Below, one piece after another: positions 1 through 9,700 of a stretch of 64,000 bases of DNA. A model generated the notes under the pieces. That model was not told the origin of the DNA and made no database searches. It saw only the letters and a list, made by a program, of their open reading frames with translations. The stretch is from Pseudomonas prosekii (lineage in GTDB: Bacteria > Pseudomonadota > Gammaproteobacteria > Pseudomonadales > Pseudomonadaceae). Position 1 is the stretch's first letter, and each line of letters begins with the position of its first letter. The position numbers were made by a program, and so were the translations under genes. The stretch covers positions 2,046,001 through 2,110,000 of the forward strand of contig NZ_LT629762.1 of assembly GCF_900105155.1 (NCBI RefSeq), read 5' to 3'.

Positions 1-1234
1 CCAGACGCTGCTGAGCCTGCTGGAAAACGCGCTGAAGAAAACCGACGAGGGCGAAATCCTGATCGTCGTCGCGCTCGACGACCGCAGCGCCAAACCGCGT
101 TTGCGCATTGCCGTGCAGGACAGCGGTTTGCCGATGGATGCCGAAGAACGCGATGCGCTGATGCACGCCGAACTGCACAGCAAAAACTTCCTGTCGGCCA
201 CCCGTCTGGGCGGCAATCTGGGGCTGGTGATCGCCCGTCAGCTGATTCGCCTGATGCAAGGCGAGTTCGGCATCAAGAGCGGCACCACCCAGGGCAGCAC
301 CTTGTGGCTGACTTTGCCGCTGGATCCGGATCGCCTCGAACACCCGACTTCCGATCTCGACAGCCCGCTGCAAGGCGCGCGCGTGCTGGTGGTCGACGAC
401 AACGACACTTGCCGCAAAGTGCTGGTGCAGCAGTGCAGCGCCTGGGGCCTCAACGTCAGCGCGGTGCCGTCCGGCAAAGAAGCGCTGGCGCTGCTGCGCA
501 CCAAGGCGCACCTGCGCGATTACTTCGACGTGGTCTTGCTCGATCAGAACATGCCCGGCATGACCGGCATGCAACTGGCGGCGAAGATCAAGGAAGACCC
601 GAGCCTGAACCACGACATCCTGCTGATCATGCTCACGGGCATCAGCAATGCGCCGAGCAAGATCATCGCGCGCAACTCGGGGATCAAACGCATTCTCGCC
701 AAACCGGTAGCCGGCTACACGCTCAAGACCACCCTCGCGGACGAGTTGACCCAGCGCAACAAAGGCCTCGCCGTGTCGCCTAACCTGCCCAGCGGCCCGA
801 CCCTGCCGGTCAAGGTGCCCAGCGACTTCCGCATTCTGGTGGCTGAAGACAACAGCATCTCGACCAAGGTGATTCGCGGCATGCTCGGCAAGCTCAACCT
901 GCAACCGGACACCGCGAGCAATGGCGAAGAAGCCCTGCAAGCGATGAAAGCGCAGCGTTACGACCTGGTGCTGATGGACTGCGAAATGCCGATCCTCGAC
1001 GGTTTCTCCGCGACCCAGCAATTGCGTGCGTGGGAAGTCGGCAACCAGCGGATCCGCACACCAGTGGTGGCGCTGACCGCGCACATCCTCGCCGAGCACA
1101 AGGAGCGCGCGCGCCAGGCCGGCATGGACGGGCACATGGCCAAACCGGTGGAGTTGTCGCAACTGCGCGAACTGATCGAACACTGGGTTGCGCAGCGTGA
1201 TCAGCAGAGCCGCGTGAGCCCGCAAACCTCCTGA
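1..1234 (+). CDS. retS: Hybrid sensor histidine kinase, C-terminal part (RetS-like)
   Basis: This gene enters from the left edge, with its coding frame starting at base 2. The fragment holds the end of a HATPase_c domain: an N-box (LLENALKK) near codon 8 and a glycine box (GGNLGLVI) near codon 70. Two receiver domains follow, with phospho-acceptor Asp at fragment codons 181 (LLDQNMPG) and 326 (LMDCEMPI). Each has its conserved Lys (LAKPV, MAKPV). A kinase-REC-REC tail matches RetS, the membrane hybrid sensor that controls GacS in pseudomonads. In P. aeruginosa retS lies beside the urea transport/urease genes, also present here, which supports the name. Without the 7TMR sensor part, assignment to RetS is inference; another hybrid kinase is possible. 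The glycine box lacks the usual GTGLGL pattern. Confidence 0.72.
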   Translation, partial: QTLLSLLENALKKTDEGEILIVVALDDRSAKPRLRIAVQDSGLPMDAEERDALMHAELHSKNFLSATRLGGNLGLVIARQLIRLMQGEFGIKSGTTQGSTLWLTLPLDPDRLEHPTSDLDSPLQGARVLVVDDNDTCRKVLVQQCSAWGLNVSAVPSGKEALALLRTKAHLRDYFDVVLLDQNMPGMTGMQLAAKIKEDPSLNHDILLIMLTGISNAPSKIIARNSGIKRILAKPVAGYTLKTTLADELTQRNKGLAVSPNLPSGPTLPVKVPSDFRILVAEDNSISTKVIRGMLGKLNLQPDTASNGEEALQAMKAQRYDLVLMDCEMPILDGFSATQQLRAWEVGNQRIRTPVVALTAHILAEHKERARQAGMDGHMAKPVELSQLRELIEHWVAQRDQQSRVSPQTS

Positions 1235-1299
1235 GCCGACAGGCGCCACAGCGCCTGATAGACTGCGCCTCGACTTCCCCCGCCAGTGAGCCCGTCCCC

Positions 1300-1896
1300 A
1301 TGCTCCATGTGTTGTTCAGTGTTTACCTGAAGATGCTGGTGCTCTATAGCCCGTTCTTCGTGTTGTCCTGCTTCATCAGCCTGACTCGCGGTTATTCGCG
1401 CAAGGAACAACGACGCCTGGCCTGGAAAGTCGCGACGGCGACCCTGGTATCCAGCGTTCTGCTGTACCTGTTCGGGCGGGTGATTTTCAGTGTGTTCGGC
1501 ATCACCGTGGACGCCTTCCGCATCGGCGCCGGCAGCGTGCTGTTCATCTCGGCGCTGGGCATGGCGCAAGGCAAGTCGGCGGTGCAGACCGACAATGTGC
1601 AGCAAGACGTGACCATCGTGCCGCTGACCATCCCGCTGACGGTCGGCCCCGGCACCATCGGTGCGCTGCTGGTGATGGGCGTGAGCCAGCCGCATTGGGA
1701 CGACAAACTCACGGCCATTCTGAGTATCGCGCTGGCTAGCCTTACCGTCGGTGTGGTGCTTTACATGTCCAACCGCATCGAGCGAATTCTCGGTGATCAG
1801 GGTTTGCAGATTGTCAGCCGCCTGATGGGGTTGTTCGTGTGTGCGCTGGCGGCGCAGATTATCTTTACCGGCGTCAGAGGTTATCTGGTCCCGTAA
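1300..1896 (+). CDS. MarC family integral membrane protein
   Basis: This 198-residue, very hydrophobic protein has about six membrane segments and is the usual MarC/UPF0056 length. The family motif with TIPLTVGPGTIGALL lies near residues 105-125, and the C-terminal half repeats the membrane pattern. The family sits in the inner membrane; its transport role is not established, and the early link to multiple antibiotic resistance was not upheld. The ATG at 1300 lies 65 bp after the kinase gene with no strong ribosome site. A palindromic terminator follows the stop. I am confident of the family but not of any function. Confidence 0.88.
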   Translation: MLHVLFSVYLKMLVLYSPFFVLSCFISLTRGYSRKEQRRLAWKVATATLVSSVLLYLFGRVIFSVFGITVDAFRIGAGSVLFISALGMAQGKSAVQTDNVQQDVTIVPLTIPLTVGPGTIGALLVMGVSQPHWDDKLTAILSIALASLTVGVVLYMSNRIERILGDQGLQIVSRLMGLFVCALAAQIIFTGVRGYLVP

Positions 1897-1903
1897 AAGC
1901 GCA

Positions 1904-1932
1904 AAGGCTGAAGGTTATTAACCTTCAGCCTT
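1904..1932. terminator. Bidirectional intrinsic terminator
   Basis: A perfect 13-bp stem (AAGGCTGAAGGTT, then its complement) with a 3-base loop lies between two convergent genes. T-rich sequence follows on the plus strand. It probably ends both the MarC gene and the leftward small gene. Confidence 0.8.
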
Positions 1933-1954
1933 GTTGTTTATTACTTTGCGTTAC

Positions 1955-2788
1955 TTAGCTGATTGCATTTCTGCGGCGCTGAAAGCGATTGGTCAGCGCA
2001 GCCTTGTAGTACTGGCCCAGATACTCTTCCAGTTCAGCTTTGAGTGGCGCATAACGCGTCGGGTTGAACGTGATGTAAGTGCTGCCCTGAAAGAAATCGC
2101 GGCCGGCGGTTTTCCAATCGAAGAACAGCGGGCTGGTTTCCTTGCTGCCACCGAGGCTGTCGATCGACGACAACGAAGTCAGGATAACGCCGTTACGCAG
2201 TTGGTCGCACGGCATGATCGCCAGCCGGACGCCTTGACTCCTGGTCACTTCACGGTTGAACAGGTTGATGGCGTCAGGAGTTTTTTTCAAAGAATCCAGG
2301 GTGGTGTCAGCAATTGCGCTCAACACGGCGGCCCCGGGGATGGCGGTCCGCGCGGCAGCAACGCCGGCCTGGACGATATCGACAACAACGTTCTCCATCG
2401 TCAACTGCATCGAACTCTGTTGGTAAGCGTTGTAACCCATATCGGCGACGAAACAGCCCGATTGGTCCATGCAGGTCAAAAACGCCATGTACCACGCTTT
2501 AGGATCATCACCCGGCACTTCAAAAGTCGCTTCCAACTTCGAAAACTTGATCATGTTTTCGATAATCGCCATGTTATCCAGCGAAATATTATCGCCATAA
2601 CCCACCAGGGTATTTGCCAGCACGACCGCATTCAGTTCTTTGCTCGGCTTGGCTTCGGAAGTGACTGCAAGGCTCCGGGCGCGGGGCATTGGCGGCAGCG
2701 ATGCTTTACGATTACGGATGCGTGCCAGCACCCGATCAGTACAAACTTCAACATTCGCTGTGCTTTCCATGATGTCCATATTCAACAT
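1955..2788 (-). CDS. Uncharacterised toxin-island protein, paralogue of the facing gene
   Basis: This protein has about 277 residues. I chose the ATG at 2788 because GGAAG lies 7 bases upstream; an in-frame ATG at 2806 would add six residues. I do not recognise a named family. The middle is helical and contains a short hydrophobic stretch (AGVAAARTAIPGAAVLSAI). The last 100 residues look like an alpha/beta unit ending in a basic tail (NRFQRRRN). This C-terminal part aligns by eye with the divergent 218-residue neighbour: R-hydrophobic-x-x-MP/VP, then NG/GN-hydrophobic, a SLSS/LSL strand, a G-SK/KKS turn, FFDW/FWPW, and a Lys/Arg-rich helix. It has no signal peptide. Position beside two giant toxins suggests an accessory, immunity, chaperone or secreted partner role, but that is inference. 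Confidence 0.7.
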   Translation of the reverse strand: MLNMDIMESTANVEVCTDRVLARIRNRKASLPPMPRARSLAVTSEAKPSKELNAVVLANTLVGYGDNISLDNMAIIENMIKFSKLEATFEVPGDDPKAWYMAFLTCMDQSGCFVADMGYNAYQQSSMQLTMENVVVDIVQAGVAAARTAIPGAAVLSAIADTTLDSLKKTPDAINLFNREVTRSQGVRLAIMPCDQLRNGVILTSLSSIDSLGGSKETSPLFFDWKTAGRDFFQGSTYITFNPTRYAPLKAELEEYLGQYYKAALTNRFQRRRNAIS

Positions 2789-2945
2789 ATCAAAACTTCC
2801 ATTCAAAATTAAGTAACGGCCTCTTGGGCACCCAACAAAACTAACTCAACCGCGCGCAATCAGACTAACCATAATTGAATTCCTTATATGTACTCAACAG
2901 ACAATCTCGATCAATAAAGACCTACATATCAAGACTGATTTTAAC

Positions 2946-2974
2946 TTGCACTCTTTATCCGCGCTTTGTATCTG
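2946..2974 (+). promoter_or_regulatory. Candidate sigma-70 promoter
   Basis: TTGCAC (2946-2951) and TATCTG (2969-2974) are separated by exactly 17 bp in the AT-rich 267-bp gap between the two divergent small genes. They would start a transcript about 75 bases before the plus-strand gene at 3056. The -10 match is weak, so this is tentative. Confidence 0.3.
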
Positions 2975-3055
2975 CCCCTGTAAGCTTTGAGTTTCACTGA
3001 CAACAGTAATGTTCTGTCAACGCTATCCACTGCACTTACGCTTCAGGAATGACTT

Positions 3056-3712
3056 ATGACTATTGAACTACCGTCCGGACTGGTGACGGGCCCTAACCTT
3101 ATTTCATGTATCGGCGAACTCACGCTTCAAGACTTCGATGATTTGACTGACTCCACCCATATCGCCACTCAATCGGCAGACCTTGCACACTACCGTTTTG
3201 CCAACGCACAAGGCTGGCTGGAAGAGTACGTGCGCACGCTGATGTTCCTCGGTTGGTCGCTGCACGAGGGCGCCATCACCACCCGCACGCGCTCGGACAT
3301 CTCCGGGAGCGTGGCGGATTTTCTGGTGCGCAAGGCACAAGCGATCAATGACCCGCGCCAGGGCAATGCCATGATCGACACCCTTGGCGCGTTCAAGTCT
3401 GACACTCCCGCCGTCTATTCGCTGGACAAGGAAAGTCTTGAAGGTCAGCGCTTCCAAGTAGTGCCCGCACGTTATGACGGCGCTGGCAACTTGAACATCG
3501 CGGTGTTCAACCTGTCGTTGGATGCCGGCACAAAAAAGAGCAACTTTATGTTTTGGCCATGGGAACAACAAACCGCCGTACTGGTCCAGCAAAGCGCTTT
3601 TCTGAAACTTGATCGCGCGATACTTGCCACCCGGCGGGAGTTGATGGCGAAAAAACTTCGTGAAAAAGTCATGCAACGTTTTGCCCTGAGAAGAAAGCGC
3701 GCCACGGGATAA
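3056..3712 (+). CDS. Uncharacterised toxin-island protein, divergent paralogue
   Basis: This 218-residue protein starts at an ATG with AGGA about 8 bases upstream. No named domain is recognised. It has a helical N-terminal half (WLEEYVRTLMFLGWSL near residue 60) and a C-terminal half with beta strands (RFQVVPARYDGAGNLNIAVF), an aromatic FWPWE segment and a strongly basic end (residues 195-217). Motif order and spacing in the last 100 residues match the divergent minus-strand neighbour, so the two are paralogues that have diverged greatly. The gene converges on the toxin operon, and its stop is 84 bp from the end of the nearer toxin gene. It lacks a signal peptide and membrane segments. Function is unknown; a role tied to the toxins is inferred from position only. 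Confidence 0.7.
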   Translation: MTIELPSGLVTGPNLISCIGELTLQDFDDLTDSTHIATQSADLAHYRFANAQGWLEEYVRTLMFLGWSLHEGAITTRTRSDISGSVADFLVRKAQAINDPRQGNAMIDTLGAFKSDTPAVYSLDKESLEGQRFQVVPARYDGAGNLNIAVFNLSLDAGTKKSNFMFWPWEQQTAVLVQQSAFLKLDRAILATRRELMAKKLREKVMQRFALRRKRATG

Positions 3713-3725
3713 CGCACAATAAAAA

Positions 3726-3756
3726 GCCCCTTCACACGCAACCGCTGTGAAGGGGC
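3726..3756 (-). terminator. Intrinsic terminator of the toxin operon
   Basis: The stem GCCCCTTCACA pairs with TGTGAAGGGGC around a 9-base loop. Read on the minus strand it is followed by a U tract (AAAAA just left on the plus strand). It lies 43 bp past the stop of the second toxin gene. It may also slow transcripts coming from the plus-strand neighbour. Confidence 0.85.
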
Positions 3757-3798
3757 AGAAGTTATAACTCAGGCCGGCAGCGCTGTTACTTTCGCTTG

Positions 3799-6700
3799 TC
3801 AGGCAATTAGCGCATTCAGCAATTCCCCACCACTGACATTTGGCCGGTCCGCCAGCAGCGTGACCATTGAAGCAACAGTGAAAGGCTGATAACCACTGAT
3901 GGCCAGCACTATGTCCCCGCGCAGCGTCACATCGGTGGCATTGGCTTCGCGCAGGATCAGGCTGTGACCGGTATCGGGATCGAGGATGACCACGTGTTCG
4001 TCCACCAGATTGATGATCAACCCCGCAGGCGTATCCAGCTTCCATTCGAGCTTCGCCGCAGCGGACGCCGAGCTCCCCAGCGCAGGTCGGCAATCAATGA
4101 TCACCGACTCGAGGCGACGCCAGACCTCCTGCGACAATCGGCAAACCGTGCCTTCGCCACTCAAACTCAGAATCAGCGTGCTGACATCATCGGGAATCAG
4201 CGGCGTCAGATCATTCAGCGTGCCCTGCCATTGCAGGCTCAACACCTCAGCCTCTCGCTGCGCCACACTGTTTTCCAGCCAGACGTCTCTCGAGGTGCTG
4301 TAGCTCAGGCGGGTTGGAATTTCATGAAGCAAGGCAGTCTTTGCCTCGCGCACGCCGAGCATGCGGGTTTCCAGTTGGGTGTTCGATTCACCGAGCACGC
4401 GATCAATGCTGCTGACGTACCAGTGATATCCACGGTTGCCACCGATCTGAATGAACGGCGCGTGGCGGTGCCTGGCGGTCAACGCTTTCAGCACTGCCCC
4501 GATATGCTCGTCGTAAGGATTGGAACTGCCCTGTGTCTTGAGCCATTGCGCCGTGACCCCGACGATCCTGGCGGGCTCACCCACAAGCATTTCCACTTCC
4601 AGACCGTCGACCGTGCGGCCAAGCAATCCTGCACCATGGGCAGAGACCTGAACGAACGACCACTCGGCCCATTCCTTGTGCGGCGCCGGCAACTGATCCG
4701 CGCGCAGCAGTTGCAAGTCGTTGCCAAAAGCGTCGGCGAGCGTTTCTGGCGCAAGGAATGCCTGACGGTAAACCTGTCCGGCGGACACATCCAGGAGCCA
4801 CGCGGCCTCTTTATCGGGAGTCAACGCCAATAGGCGCACCACTTTGCCGGCCCCCATGTCGCAAATCAGCAGACGTCCACCGACATACCAGGCGCATAGT
4901 TTCCGATCCCCGGCGAAGCTATCCAGGCCCAGAATCGTAAAGTTTACGGCCTGGTGTTCCTGCGCAAGCGCTTCGACCTGCTTCCACCATTGAAAACCGA
5001 TGCCCAGTGGTCCTTTTTCGTTCTGTAACCAGTCTTCGGTCAGTCCGGCCAGCTGTACCTCTCCTTGATCGCTGATATCGAAATACAGTCCGTCCTTGGT
5101 CACTGCAACATAGCGCCCTTCGTTTGCGATGACATCCACTACATTTAACAACTTGACGGCTTCAATCTGAACGCTGTTGCCAGTGGCACTCGAGTCGATT
5201 TTTTGCCGGTAGAGGCGCTGATTGGGCTTGTCATAGAACAGGAAGGTGTCGCCGGTACTCGTGGCCGGAGTCAATAGCAAAGGCATAACCACTCCGCCAG
5301 GCCCTTCGGCTGGCAAACCATTCGGGCGAATCAGCAAGCCATCGCTGGCGCGAACCCACGTGCTGACAGGGTCCTTTTTGCCTTCGGTCAAACGGGTAAT
5401 CGAGGTAAACGCCGCAGGTTGATAATCAACGACCGGTACGTGAGTCAGCGGCTCAAGTTTCGAACGCTTGACCAGCAACTCGTAGTCCCAGAAAAAATTC
5501 GACCATGGCCCCAGGTTAGCCTTGAGCATCAGGCTCTGTTGGCGTTCGGTGAGCTGTCCGGCAGTCGCCACCAGCCTGACTTCGTTCTCGCCCAGCAGAT
5601 AAATGACTTCGACTTCTCGCCCGTTGCGCTGCGTCACTTGCTGAACGATACGGATCATTCCTTGCCCGAGGTCCTGGAATACCGCAATGCTGGAACCTGG
5701 CACCGGATCCATCAGACGGTAGAAACGGTTGATGGATCCGGTGACCACGTCAACTTGCCAGATGAGCGCTTCCTGCGGCGCATAAAAGTAGGCGACCTGA
5801 TCGATGACCGCGCCCAGACGCGCCTGGCCAGCGAGCGCCACAGGCAGGTCACGCGAGTAAATGAACCGGTCGCGACCTTGCTCGTAATAGGCGGTCGTGC
5901 GTTGTGGCGCGTACGGGTCGCCATAGGGCACCAGAAAGTTCTGCACGGCGGTAAACGGGCTGGCCAGTCGATTGTCGCGCGCCAGTGCCCTTACCTCTGC
6001 CTGAAGGGTTTTGGTGTCGGCGTCTGGTTCCAGCACCAGCTCTTCGAACAGCAATTGCTGTTTCGCCCAATCGACCTTCACGGTTTTTTCCGCCGTCTGA
6101 ACCGTCACCTCGGAGCGGTCCACCACCTCGATTTCGATGTCACCGACAGTCAGGCGTCCCGTTTTTATAACTATTGCGTCCTCACCGAGCCACGGCGCCC
6201 GCAGCGTCCAGGCTATCGGCAGGGCGCCTTTGGCGTTAGACAGGCTGATCAAACGTATGCCCGGCGTCAGGGTCAGCGCGCAATGGCCGCCATACCCCTC
6301 AATGCTGTACGACAACTTGCCGTGCAAGGGTTTATTCAACTGCGGAACCAGCAGCGAGCGCGACCCTTCATCCAGCCGGATGTTGATCGTGGTTTCGACC
6401 TCCACCGGATAGAGGTTATGCAAGATGAACTCGCTGGGGAACGAGTAAAACGTAAACCAGAACTGACGCTCGCCCGCCGCGTCGTACTCAAGCTTCAGCG
6501 CGGTGTCAAAATGCTCGAAGCGCGTGGTCGCGAACGGCAGCGCAGAGTAATCGAAACCGAAGTAAGTCTTGGCGACGCAAGGCAGCACGAGGGTTTGAAA
6601 GGTCGACAGGTCAGCAATCGTGCCGTGCTCCGGGCGACCAAGGTGTTGGCGAATATTGATCGCTTTGGTGCGATCGGGATCTTGCTCCGGAGTGGACAGC

Positions 6701-9700
6701 CAACCGGCTTTCACCGAGAGAATTTCCTGGCTGTCGAACGTCACGCGTTTATTGCGTAAATCGATCTCGCGAATGGCCGCGTATGGATTGGGATAGAACA
6801 CCCCTTCCTTGATCGAATGGCCACCGGTGCGATAAGCCCTGTCGACTCGGTTCAAGTACTTTCCGATCTGCCGACCGCGCTCCAGGGTGCCATTGAAACC
6901 TTCGACCAATGCGCCCACTCCCACGGCCAAGCCGCCAAGGATCACTCCGGCGCCGCCGAGGAATGCAGCCGCGGTGCCGGCCCCGGCCAAACCGGCGCCG
7001 ATACCGGCCACCGACAACGCCAGCCCTGTCGCGTCAAACGCTAACTGCGTACCGAATTGCGCCCGCTGCAGATCGTCCCTGGCATTGGCCAAAAGATAAA
7101 TATCGAAGCCGACCGTCGCCAGTTGCAACACCGTGGCCACGCCGTCCCTGGCGATATGCCCAAGGGAATTGACCAACACCGACGAGCTGGCCCTGGCCAC
7201 CAGAGGGGCATCCTTGAGTGCCACCTTGAACAGTTTGACCAGTTCCACGACGTCGATCACGTTGCCATGGGCCAATTGTGTATAGCTGAGATAACCGTGC
7301 ATCCGCACGGCGGTGGTCAGGCTGCGGTCCTGGTTGATACCGTCTGTTTGCTCAAGGGTTTTGAGCACCATGAGCAGCGCCTGCACGGTATACGCCGCAT
7401 TGATCGAATGCACCGCACTGAAGTTGGTCGGATCCACCACGCCTGGAATGGACGGCCTTACCGATAACGTCTGGAAGGTCTCTGTCAGGAAAGATTTGAT
7501 TCGGTTCAGGATCCGATCCGTGCTCGATACCCGGACTGTACTGTTGGGGTCCCTGGTATTGACCAGGCTGATTTCATAGCCGCCACCCGATTGCTCGCGC
7601 ACACTTTCGAACACCGGGACAAACTCACCTCCCAACTTGTTTTCTGCTTGCAAGCGCTTCGTACTGCCCTCGATTTGTTTGGCCCAATGGCGGGCATCCA
7701 TCTCACCCAGGCTACGTCCCAAACGGGCGTTCTCTGACAATGCACGGGCACGCAACGCCGCGTGATGCTCCCAAGGAGCGACCGTAACGCCAGCACTCAC
7801 CGGCCCATATTCGAGCAAACTGGCAACGTTGATTTTCGACGGCAAGGTTTTATCGGCGATCCGTGATCCATCGAGTTCGATCACATTGAACGTGGCATCG
7901 ACCGTCGAAGGGATGCCATACAGCCGAGTCACTTGCGCGTCACTGAAGAAATGTTCAAGACCGCGACGCAGCTCCCGGGCCTGCTCAAATCCGAAGACAC
8001 CGAAGTTGGGGTCATAGAAGCGATAGCTGCTCGCGTCGCCGCTCACCACTTTGGCCAGTAGCAGCGAATGGCTTTCGCTGTTGAGCATCAAGGTAGTGGT
8101 GGCGGTTTTTCCTTCCAGTGTGCGCAGGGTCTGGTCCAGTCGGGATGCGCCCAACACGGTGCCGGATTCAGCCATCGGTACGCTGCGCAGCTCATCCAGG
8201 ACACGCAACAGGGCGTGGGTGGCACTGGCGCCGCGTTCCAGATTGGCATTGGCCAGACGACCGCTGAGTGTGTCGACGGCCGATGGGCCTTTCGCCAAGG
8301 CAGCGGCCATGGCCAGCACCAGTGGAAAACAATGCCTGCCCGGATCGCCTTCACCGCGGATCAACAAGCCCTGCGGCATGAGCTTGGCGGTGGACGCTCC
8401 CGCCGTGATGAAGGTTTCCAGCACGGTGGCACTGCGGTCGAAGATGTTGGTGCGCAGTTCGTGGTCGGCCTGGATCCGAATTCGGGCAATATGCTCGCCC
8501 CACTGGCGCAGAGTGAGCGGTTGCGCGAAGGCTAGCGTTTTAAGCGTCCTGGAATCTTGCGCGCCGACATTGAAGGTCGCCAGCCCTTCGGAGAGCCCGG
8601 CGGTAAAGGCCGGATTGTTCTGGCTCAGCAGCGTCTGTTCGATGGCGATGTAGCGTTGTGCGAGACCGTGATCGGCGGTGTTCTTTGCCAATTCAAGCGT
8701 TTGCTGCCAAGCGCGGCCGAAACCGGCCTCGTCCAGTGTAACGGCACCAAACAGACCACCCAGGTACACTCGATGCGCCGGGCTCAGTTGTTCCAGTGGT
8801 AGCGAACCGTGGCCGATGCGCGAAATCAATTCATTGAAATTACCGGCAGGTTCGAAGCCGATGGATACCGGCGGGGTGCTGCTGCCCTGCGCGAGGATCC
8901 GCTGACGCTCATCGAAACTCAAATTCAGAGGCTTGTCGAACGTCACATCTCCGCTCAGTTGCTGGTTCATTGCGCGCAGGAAAGGCTCGCCCAAGTGACT
9001 CAGCATTCGCTGCAAAATCGAGTTCAGCATAACGGGCCGGCCTTCGATGACTGGCCAGCCTTGCTTGAAAGTCAGTGTTTGCGGTTTGAGCAACTCGCTC
9101 ATTTGTCCGGCGTAGCGGGCCTTGTATCTGCCTTCAAGCCAGTTCGCCCGCTCCTTCTCCAGCCAGGCTACGAATCCTCTTTCCTGTTCCACCCATCCGC
9201 TGATGGTCTCCTCTTCGGTCGCTCGATTGTAGCCGCCATCAAGTCGCAGCCTGTTTTCCAGATCGATTGTACCTTCTAACAAGCCCTGGACTTGCGCGAA
9301 TACATCCCTACCGAACATAACTGCACCCGGCCCACTCAACGTAACGGTTCCATTGGCCTCTGGGTGAACACCATCCAAATGGTAATAAACAATGGCCTTT
9401 ACCAACTTTGCACTGTATGCCTGAGTTAGGAAATCACGATACGGACTGCCTTCAATCTGTCGGTTTACAATATCCGACGCAACATCTGCTACCGAGTCTC
9501 CACTCCATAGTGCCCCCTTTTCGGCAAGACTTTTCTCGATTTCAAATATCGCGTCATACGCCAGCCTTATCAGATTCAAGGAGGCCTTGACCATGCCAGA
9601 TTCCGGATGCGCCAACATGTAAGCGTTCATCACCGATCCAGGCGTATCGTAGCCTCGCCCCAACATCAGGCCATCGACCGGAATCTGCACTTCCGCTGCC

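Noticed and set aside
5419..6759. A 446-codon plus-strand frame inside the toxin gene
   Set aside because: It is a shadow of the minus-strand toxin frame, with no recognisable domain and no ribosome site.
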